A DNA stretch of 64,000 bases from Colwellia sp. PAMC 21821 (lineage in GTDB: Bacteria; Pseudomonadota; Gammaproteobacteria; Enterobacterales; Alteromonadaceae). Of the stretch, positions 57,542 through 64,000 are shown in pieces. The stretch is taken from positions 3,100,001 to 3,164,000 of the forward strand of contig NZ_CP014943.1 of NCBI RefSeq assembly GCF_002077175.1, read 5' to 3'. Made by a program: the position numbers and the translations under genes. Position 1 is the stretch's first letter, and every line of letters starts with the position of its first letter. The notes below the pieces were generated by a model. That model did no database searches. It was given only the letters and a program-made list of their open reading frames with translations, and was not told the DNA's origin.

Positions 57542-58357
57542 TTATTTATGACTTTTAGCACTAAACCAAAAGTTCATAAAATCAGCGGTGAGCTTGTTTT
57601 CAATTTCCATTGCACGTTCTGTTGGACAAAAAATCGTAAAAATAATTTGTGTATCACCGATATCTGACGTTGCAACTTCAATATGTGGCGCAGGCCCTGC
57701 AATATTTATATCTAATCGATTCTCAATAACTTGATTATACCTTACGGCGACATCATTAAAGTCGGCACAATAGCTGTTGGCTTTAATTTTTAGCGCATCA
57801 ATAAACTCGAACGGATTTACACTGCCGTCACGGGTAATAGTAAAATGATGCACCGCATAACGTTTGAGGAAGTTTAAGTTTTTAATTGCCGTTGTCACTA
57901 ATTGATTATTCGGCATGTAAAGGGTTTTACCGGTAAATTGATAATTACTGATATTAACTTCTAAAATAGTTAAGTTTATCCAGTCTATAGAGTTTACTTC
58001 ACCGCAGTAATTTCCGACTTGTATCCAGTCGCCAATACGAAATGGACGGTTTGAAACTACATAAATAAAACCGATAAAACACTGAATAAACTCCCGTGTT
58101 ACTAACACGATAGCAACTACAAATGCTGCGATTGAAAAGGCAAATTTTTGAATTTCAACTGACCAAATATTAAACATAATGACAATGAGTGCAAAATTGA
58201 AAATATTATTCAAAAAATTTACGGTAAAGCGCTTATCTATTTTTTTCTTTTTCGCACGACGCTTAATAAAGCGCGTAATAACTAATTTTACAGTGATAAT
58301 AACGACAGCTAAAACTACGGAGACTAAAGATTTGTTTTCTAAAAGAGACTGGATCAT
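57542..58357 (-). CDS. MscS-family mechanosensitive channel
   Basis: This 271-residue protein has three N-terminal membrane segments (about 10-28, 47-66, 72-95) and the MscS beta-domain (RPFRIGDWIQVGNYCGEVNSIDWINLTI). The pore helix FAFSIAAFVVAIVLVTREF is less Gly/Ala-rich than in E. coli MscS. The C-terminal part is alpha/beta. It should release solutes on membrane tension; conductance properties cannot be judged. Confidence 0.88.
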   Translation of the reverse strand: MIQSLLENKSLVSVVLAVVIITVKLVITRFIKRRAKKKKIDKRFTVNFLNNIFNFALIVIMFNIWSVEIQKFAFSIAAFVVAIVLVTREFIQCFIGFIYVVSNRPFRIGDWIQVGNYCGEVNSIDWINLTILEVNISNYQFTGKTLYMPNNQLVTTAIKNLNFLKRYAVHHFTITRDGSVNPFEFIDALKIKANSYCADFNDVAVRYNQVIENRLDINIAGPAPHIEVATSDIGDTQIIFTIFCPTERAMEIENKLTADFMNFWFSAKSHK

Positions 58358-58621
58358 GAATTACCCGGTAAATTACTACAATAACGACTTATTTTGGCGC
58401 TAAAAATGTGCACGGTAATTGATTTCGTGATACAAATCGAGGGAAATATTACTTTAATTTATAATAATTGATTCAGCATCGTAAAATCAATATTCCACTC
58501 GTTCAGCTATGATTCAGTTAGCCTGTATTAAAGTAGCGTATCGTTACAATTGATGACTAATAATTTAGACGTTTAGTCGTTAAACTTTTGTTATACCAAA
58601 GGGCTTTAAATAGGATATTTT

Positions 58622-59338
58622 ATGAAATTATTTACTTATGTTGTGCTGCTTACGTTTTCTACCTTCACCGTTGCTAATAGCAGTTTGCCAAATAACCGTC
58701 ATATTTCAGTGACCGGCGATGCACAAATGCTCGCGATGCCTGATATTGCAGTTATACATTTAAATGTTGAAAGTGAACAAAAAACCAGTTTGGATGCAAA
58801 AAAAGATGTTGATGAACGAGTGAATAACTTACTTGACGGTTTGGCTGATTTTGACGTTGATGAAGATAATGTTTCAGCATCGAATATTTCTACAGAAGTG
58901 CGCAGAACTTATAATCGCGGTGAGCAAGATAAAATTGAAGGCTACATTGCACGCAGAACCTTAAAAATAACCTTAAAAGATATCGATAAACTCAATGCTT
59001 TTATGGACTTTGCTTTAAAGGTAAAAATTAATGCTATTCGTAATATCGAATTAAAGTCCTCGAACGAGAAGCAATTGCAGCAAGAAGTAAATGCGCTTGC
59101 GGTTAATGATGCTAAAAGCAAAGGTAAGTTATTAGCTAATGCTTTTGATGCTGAGTTAGGGGCAATTTATAGTATTAATGCTAACTCAAACCAAAGTCAC
59201 CATAGGTACGGTGCTAATAATGAAGGTTATAAAATGAGATCTAGTATGGCAGATAGTTCGGCGAAACCAGGCCGCTACTTACAAGAAAATATTGTTTTTT
59301 CAGCATCGATTAGTGTGGTTTTTGATCTCGAACTGTAA
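58622..59338 (+). CDS. SIMPL domain (DUF541) periplasmic protein
   Basis: This 238-residue exported protein has a signal peptide ending near TVANS (about residue 20). It has the SIMPL/DUF541 features: ISVTGDAQMLAMPDIAVIHLNVE, the segment GYIARRTLKITLKDIDKL, and the ending QENIVFSASISVVFDLEL. Relatives include YggE of E. coli, linked to oxidative stress resistance. Its exact role is unknown. It has a TAGGAT ribosome site and stands alone. Confidence 0.9.
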   Translation: MKLFTYVVLLTFSTFTVANSSLPNNRHISVTGDAQMLAMPDIAVIHLNVESEQKTSLDAKKDVDERVNNLLDGLADFDVDEDNVSASNISTEVRRTYNRGEQDKIEGYIARRTLKITLKDIDKLNAFMDFALKVKINAIRNIELKSSNEKQLQQEVNALAVNDAKSKGKLLANAFDAELGAIYSINANSNQSHHRYGANNEGYKMRSSMADSSAKPGRYLQENIVFSASISVVFDLEL

Positions 59339-59464
59339 GTTAATAACTCGCCAGCGTTAATGTTTTCTTAATCGGTATGGTACTAAGGGACCAAATATTA
59401 ACGCGGTAAAATACGATAACCTTGAGCATAAATTTATATTACGGATATATAATAAGGAATCCTT

Positions 59465-60247
59465 ATGCTTAACCAAAAAGTTGCCTTAATTACGGGCTCA
59501 ACAAGCGGTATTGGCCTAGCAACGGCCCATGTACTTGCCGCGAAGGGAATAAACCTGGTTTTACACGGCTTAATGTCAACCACTGAAGGTGAAAAGCTAG
59601 CGAGTGAATTTTCTGTTCAATACGGTATTAACGCTATATTTGATAATGCCGATTTAATGAATGTTGACAGTATCGAACGCTTAATAAAGAGTGCAATCGA
59701 GCAAATGGGCAGTGTTGATATTTTAATTAATAATGCGGGCATACAACACACAGAGTCGGCAGAAAAGTTTCCGCTAGAAAAATGGAATGCAATTCTTGCT
59801 ATTAACTTGTCGGCTGCGTTTCATGCGATTCAATATGCTTTGCCCAACATGAAAAGTAACGGTTGGGGCCGAATTATTAATGTTGCTTCAGTGCATGGGC
59901 TTGTTGGTTCAGTTAATAAGTCGGCGTATTGCGCGGCTAAGCATGGTTTGGTGGGATTAACCAAAGTGTTAGCGTTAGAATGTGCCGAGCAGGGCATTAC
60001 CGTAAATGCTATTTGCCCAGGTTGGGTTGATACACCACTGATTAACGATCAAATTTCTGCTATTGCAAAAAAACAAGAAATTACTTTTGATGATGCTAAA
60101 TATCAATTGGTTACCGCTAAACAACCTTTGCCAGAAATGATGGATCCAGCACAAATTGGCGAGTTTATTTTGTTTCTTTGCAGCAACAGTGCCAGAAGTA
60201 TCACTGGCTCTGCTTTACCTATGGACGGTGCTTGGACGGCTCAGTAA
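59465..60247 (+). CDS. 3-hydroxybutyrate dehydrogenase
   Basis: This 260-residue short-chain dehydrogenase oxidises D-3-hydroxybutyrate to acetoacetate with NAD. The cofactor motif is TGSTSGIG (10-17), the catalytic Ser, Tyr and Lys are S142, Y155 and K159 (NKSAYCAAKHG), and VNAICPGWVDTPLI is the family block of bacterial 3-hydroxybutyrate dehydrogenases. Such enzymes take part in use of polyhydroxybutyrate or ketone bodies. The neighbours (an esterase and an MFS transporter, on the opposite strand) might be related, but this is not shown. A ribosome site AAGGAA precedes the start. Confidence 0.9.
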   Translation: MLNQKVALITGSTSGIGLATAHVLAAKGINLVLHGLMSTTEGEKLASEFSVQYGINAIFDNADLMNVDSIERLIKSAIEQMGSVDILINNAGIQHTESAEKFPLEKWNAILAINLSAAFHAIQYALPNMKSNGWGRIINVASVHGLVGSVNKSAYCAAKHGLVGLTKVLALECAEQGITVNAICPGWVDTPLINDQISAIAKKQEITFDDAKYQLVTAKQPLPEMMDPAQIGEFILFLCSNSARSITGSALPMDGAWTAQ

Positions 60248-60302
60248 CAATTTTCAGGAAATAATAATTTCGTACTTTATTCGTACTTTAATTAATACTA
60301 TA

Positions 60303-60340
60303 AAAAAGGGCTACCTCAATTTACTGAGGAGCCCTATAGG
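60303..60340 (-). terminator. Rho-independent terminator of the esterase operon
   Basis: GGGCTACCTCA and TGAGGAGCCC form a stem with one internal mismatch and a short loop. On the minus strand it is followed by TTTTTT, about 60 bases after the esterase stop. It also separates this operon from the convergent dehydrogenase gene. Confidence 0.85.
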
Positions 60341-60398
60341 AAGTTAGTTAATTGTTGATTTGCACTCGTGGTTATATTTAGTCGAGTAGATAAAAATT

Positions 60399-61364
60399 TT
60401 ACGTGTTGTTAATAAACTTTTTAATCAGTGAATAAGTTTGATGGTATTGCTCAGGTACTAATTTTGACAGCAGCATATAGGCGTGTATCAGGTCATCAAA
60501 TTGATAATGTTCAACACTTACTCCCGCTTGCTTCACTTTTTGGGCGTATAAAGCGCCTTCATCTCGCAAAGGATCACAACCTGCCGTTATCACTAAGGTT
60601 TTAGGCATTCTGCTATCAAATTTACCTAATAAAGGTGACGCTGCTGTTATTAATGCCGCTGTTGATTCGCCTGTGTTTAGCTCTATATTGTCGAGATTAA
60701 AATACTGTTGAAAGTACCAACGCATTTTATCTGCTTCTAGCAAGAAACCTTGGCCGTTTTCGACAATTGACGGGCAACTCATGGTGTAGTCTACACTCGG
60801 ATAGATCAATATTTGTTTATCAATTTTTATAGCAGCGTTATCGATGTTGTTAATCACTAAACTGGTACAAATTGCGCCACCAGCACTATCGCCAGCGATA
60901 TAAAGCTGTTCGCTAAAGCGGTAACCTTTGAGTAAATCTTGATAGTTTTCTAATAAATATTGGCAGTCGTCTAACCCCGCAGGGTAAGGGTGTTCTGGTG
61001 CTAATCGATAATCAATGCAAACAACAATAGCATTGGCGGCAATTGCCAGTTCACGGCTAATGGGATCATATAAATTAACGCTACCACACATATGGCCGCC
61101 GCCATGAAAGTGCAGTAAAACCGGTAACTCTTTTTCAGGGTTTGGATGATAAATACGTACAGCAATTTTATTTTCAGCGACGGTAATAAAAGTATTCTTT
61201 ATCAGCGCCACTTCAGGTCCAGGTATCATATATGATGATAAGTTTTCCAAGTTCTGCCGAATAACATTCGGCTCAAAGGCTGCGCCACTTGCTTTCGCTT
61301 GCGCTATGCCAGCATTAACTTGCTCGAGTAACGGAATTAAATTTATTGATACGGTTCCTCGCAT
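60399..61364 (-). CDS. Alpha/beta hydrolase, hormone-sensitive lipase family
   Basis: This 321-residue cytoplasmic esterase has the oxyanion motif HGGG (87-90, LHFHGGGHMCG) and the nucleophile S160 in IAGDSAGGAI. The acid and base are likely the Asp in TAGCDPLRDEG and the His in DDLIHAYM. It begins one base after the MFS gene stop, with the ribosome site AAGG inside that gene, so the two are co-translated. The substrate is probably a short-chain ester, and the transporter may move it or its product. Confidence 0.9.
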   Translation of the reverse strand: MRGTVSINLIPLLEQVNAGIAQAKASGAAFEPNVIRQNLENLSSYMIPGPEVALIKNTFITVAENKIAVRIYHPNPEKELPVLLHFHGGGHMCGSVNLYDPISRELAIAANAIVVCIDYRLAPEHPYPAGLDDCQYLLENYQDLLKGYRFSEQLYIAGDSAGGAICTSLVINNIDNAAIKIDKQILIYPSVDYTMSCPSIVENGQGFLLEADKMRWYFQQYFNLDNIELNTGESTAALITAASPLLGKFDSRMPKTLVITAGCDPLRDEGALYAQKVKQAGVSVEHYQFDDLIHAYMLLSKLVPEQYHQTYSLIKKFINNT

Positions 61365-61365
61365 G

Positions 61366-62550
61366 TTAGCTACCTTCTTGTTGTGTTTTATGTTGATTGC
61401 CAGATTCTGGTAAGAAGTAGCTACCGATAAATAAGGTTGAGCTCAGTGCCGTGATCAAAATAAACGACCAGGTGTAATCGCCCTGATTCATATCAACCAA
61501 ACTGCCGAATATCCATAAAATAAGCGTCGATATTATGTAGCTGATTGAGTAGAACATACTAAATACAATGGTGATCCGCGGGGAGGTCATTTTCGGTAAT
61601 TCGTGTGGAATTGACACAAGCGCCGTTACTGGCAAGAAGATAAAAAAGCCTAATACCATAGCGGCAAAGGTTTGTAGCCAATATAAGTCACTGAACGAAA
61701 ATACACCTGTGCTGATAATAACCACAAAACCAGACCAACGAATAACAGGTAAACGTAACGGTATTTTCTTCGCATAAATGATGCCGAAAATCGTACCTAT
61801 AATACCGAAACCAATCACCCACTTGCTTTGTACAATGCCTGCCTTGGGGTAAAAGGTGAACAAACAAATGTAAAACGCTAAAATGCCAGAATAGGCTAAA
61901 CCATAAATCCAATTAAAACGGTCTTTTAAGCCCTCGCGGTAACTATAAACTTCAGGTAAATCATGAATACTTTGTGTTGATGTATTAGGTTCTTCAAATT
62001 TAACTAAAAGCCAAAGTAGGGCGACAATTAGGCTGATAACCGAAAAGACAGTTAAACTGTTCTGCCACCCACCCGTTAGCTCATTAATGCTGCCCATTTG
62101 CCATAAAATAATGGCGGTACCAATATTAAAGGCAACAGCGTTAATGCCATTAATAGTGGATCGCTCTTCGGCTTTAAAAAATTGTAAAACAATCGGATTA
62201 AAATACACCACCATAAAGGCACCACCAAGCCCCATTAAAAAACGGCTCAATAACAGTAATTCATAATTTGGCGCATAAGGGGTGAGAAGGCCAATGGTGA
62301 TCAATAAACTGGAAACAAAAAATGCATATTTAATACCGAGCTTTATTGCTATCCAAGCCGCAATAAAAGTACCAACAATTTTAGCTAAGGTAACCGCACC
62401 ACTAATAAAGCTAGCTGAGGCTAAGCTATGCACGTCAAGAGAAAGCATAATGCTTTGCATGCTCGCTGTGCCACCGACCCAAGCCATGGCGAATAATACA
62501 TAACTAAAGAAAACAATAGTTTCGACTAAATATTTGTTAGTGATTTTCAT
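61366..62550 (-). CDS. MFS transporter
   Basis: This 394-residue inner-membrane protein has about 12 transmembrane segments, starting ETIVFFSYVLFAMAWVGG. It has family features after helix 2 (AAWIAIKLGIKYAFFV) and in helix 4-5 (LLSRFLMGLGGAFMVVYFNPIV). It resembles the NarK/cyanate-type branch, but the substrate cannot be named. It forms a two-gene operon with the esterase downstream. Confidence 0.85.
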   Translation of the reverse strand: MKITNKYLVETIVFFSYVLFAMAWVGGTASMQSIMLSLDVHSLASASFISGAVTLAKIVGTFIAAWIAIKLGIKYAFFVSSLLITIGLLTPYAPNYELLLLSRFLMGLGGAFMVVYFNPIVLQFFKAEERSTINGINAVAFNIGTAIILWQMGSINELTGGWQNSLTVFSVISLIVALLWLLVKFEEPNTSTQSIHDLPEVYSYREGLKDRFNWIYGLAYSGILAFYICLFTFYPKAGIVQSKWVIGFGIIGTIFGIIYAKKIPLRLPVIRWSGFVVIISTGVFSFSDLYWLQTFAAMVLGFFIFLPVTALVSIPHELPKMTSPRITIVFSMFYSISYIISTLILWIFGSLVDMNQGDYTWSFILITALSSTLFIGSYFLPESGNQHKTQQEGS

Positions 62551-62710
62551 CTATGATAACTTTCAAACTGATAATGAATGGTTAGATTACCCTAGGAAGT
62601 TAGGGAAATAAGTACTACCTTAGTGCACTATAATCGACTGGCCTGCATGATATGCTATTTGAAATCCCTTTCTATGCTGTGCATAGCATCTTTAAAACAA
62701 AGGAATAAAT

Positions 62711-64000
62711 TTGTTAGCTTGGCTATCTATTGATACTTGGTTGATCACCGTACTCTCTATTGGCTATCTTTGCCTACTGTTTTTAGTTGCTTACAAAGGG
62801 CAAAATCAGTCGTCTGAGCAATGGCGCTGCAAGCCATGGGTTTATAGTTTATCTTTAGCCGTTAGCTGCACTTCATGGGCTTTTTATGGCACGGTCGGCC
62901 AAGCGGCTACAACAGGTGCTTGGCTAGCGCCCCTTTATATCGGTACTATCATGTGTTTGGTATTTGCTTGGCCGATGTTGATGAAAATGCTAAATATTAT
63001 CAAGCGCCAAAACCTGACTTCAATTGCTGATTTTATTGCCTTTCGTTATGACCGCTCGCCTAAAATAGCGATAACCGTTGCGTTGATCGCCTTGGTGGGT
63101 ACTGTGCCCTATATAGCCTTGCAATTACGCGCTATTAGTACCAGTTTTGATTTACTCACTGGCACCTTTCAATCAGGTATTAGTACGGCATTTGTGGTGA
63201 CCATTGTCTTAATTGTCTTTAGTATTTTTTTTGGTACTCGCCAAATTGCGGCCAGTAAGCAAAACCAAGGTTTAGTGCTGGCGATTGCCTTTAGCTCTGT
63301 GGTGAAATTATTAGCGTTAACCGCGGTGGGTATTTTTGCGACTTTTTTTGTCTTTGATGGTTTTGCAGACTTAGCTGCACAACAGAAAAGTAATAACCTA
63401 TTTACCGGTGAGGGCTCTGTATATTTAGGCATAGCTCATGCGGTATTAGGGGCAATTACCATTTTCGTTTTACCCCAGCAATTTCATATGATGATGATAG
63501 AAAATCATCATCCGCAAGAGTTAAAAACCGCCCGCTGGTTGTTCCCACTGTATTTTATTTTAATTAATATTTTTGTTTTGCCGATTGCTATTGCTGGACT
63601 CGTTACCTTTCCCGGTGGCAGTGTCGATGCCGATACTTACGTGCTAACACTACCGTTGTTTTTTCAACAAGCTTGGTTAGGTATTGTGGTTTATATTGGC
63701 GGTTTAGCTGCAGCAACGAGTATGGTTATTGTTTCAGCTATCGTATTAAGTACCATGATTTCTACTGAGGTGATAACACCGTTAACACTGAAGTTTAAAT
63801 ATTTCAGCAAGGCAGGTGCGCCGCAGTTTTCTGGCTTGTTGCTTAAACAACGCCGTCTCGCCATTACCGCAATATTATTATTTGCTTTTGCCTTTGAACG
63901 TAGCATTAATCAGCAAAGCCATTTAGCCAGTATTGGCTTGCTCTCCTTCGTTTTACTCTCGCAATTTGCCCCAGCTATTATCGGTGCATTGTACTGGCGA
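62711..64000 (+). CDS. SSS-family transporter domain of a CbrA-like sensor histidine kinase (partial)
   Basis: This frame runs open to the end of the window (430 codons). It starts at TTG with AAGGA seven bases upstream and reads MLAWLSIDTWLITVLSIGYL. The visible part is a sodium:solute symporter fold with many transmembrane helices (SLAVSCTSWAFYGTVG, SIADFIAFRYDRSPKIA, FVLPQQFHMMMIENHHP). These segments are characteristic of the N-terminal transporter half of CbrA-type or proline-permease-like sensor kinases, which control carbon and nitrogen use. The kinase half is expected beyond the window and is not seen. Confidence 0.85.
   Translation, partial: MLAWLSIDTWLITVLSIGYLCLLFLVAYKGQNQSSEQWRCKPWVYSLSLAVSCTSWAFYGTVGQAATTGAWLAPLYIGTIMCLVFAWPMLMKMLNIIKRQNLTSIADFIAFRYDRSPKIAITVALIALVGTVPYIALQLRAISTSFDLLTGTFQSGISTAFVVTIVLIVFSIFFGTRQIAASKQNQGLVLAIAFSSVVKLLALTAVGIFATFFVFDGFADLAAQQKSNNLFTGEGSVYLGIAHAVLGAITIFVLPQQFHMMMIENHHPQELKTARWLFPLYFILINIFVLPIAIAGLVTFPGGSVDADTYVLTLPLFFQQAWLGIVVYIGGLAAATSMVIVSAIVLSTMISTEVITPLTLKFKYFSKAGAPQFSGLLLKQRRLAITAILLFAFAFERSINQQSHLASIGLLSFVLLSQFAPAIIGALYWR

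Overview
This is an AT-rich chromosomal segment of a marine gammaproteobacterium, most likely Colwellia or a close relative in the Alteromonadales. The pointers are CsiV next to mfd, a Gram-negative (class GN) sortase with its marine target protein, a full alginate-use locus, TTATACCAA-ended dispersed repeats and AT-rich codon use. The assignment to genus is inference.

Layout. 0-5.3 kb: ppiD and, convergent to it, mutS, separated by a MITE-like element and a hexamer microsatellite. 6-22.3 kb: an alginate region wrapped around recA. A TonB-dependent receptor (minus strand) lies left of recA; to its right come a beta-hydroxyacid dehydrogenase (candidate DEH reductase), a FadR-type regulator, and the operon PL6 lyase - PL17 lyase - kdgF - MFS transporter - kdgK - eda. 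Together these cover polymer cleavage, import, linearisation, reduction, phosphorylation and aldol cleavage to pyruvate plus glyceraldehyde-3-phosphate. A recurring word ATTGGTAATAC, palindromic at its best copies, lies upstream of the receptor, the dehydrogenase and the lyase operon, and suggests one regulon.

22.6-36.0 kb: a co-directional run of a SLAM-like outer-membrane protein, a FecR-domain protein, a very large lipoprotein with cadherin-like and delta-60 repeats (broken by a frameshift at a C6 tract), a metallo-beta-lactamase-fold hydrolase, a CHASE2-adenylate cyclase and a GAF/HD-GYP phosphodiesterase. This is the best candidate for an undescribed system: it appears to join surface-protein export to cAMP and c-di-GMP signalling.

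36-40.8 kb: xdhC-like, GNAT and rsuA genes, then 120-bp tandem repeats and a complete IS4/IS10-type insertion sequence with a 9-bp target duplication. 40.8-52.3 kb: mostly housekeeping or conserved genes (DUF1244, csiV, mfd, yehS, yeiH, RIO1 kinase, ghrA-like). 52.4-56.2 kb: the sortase/target pair and a decayed gene with in-frame stops. 56.2-64 kb: a serine hydrolase, MscS channel, SIMPL protein, 3-hydroxybutyrate dehydrogenase, an esterase-MFS pair, and the start of a CbrA-like transporter/sensor kinase cut by the window end. No rRNA, tRNA or CRISPR array was seen.
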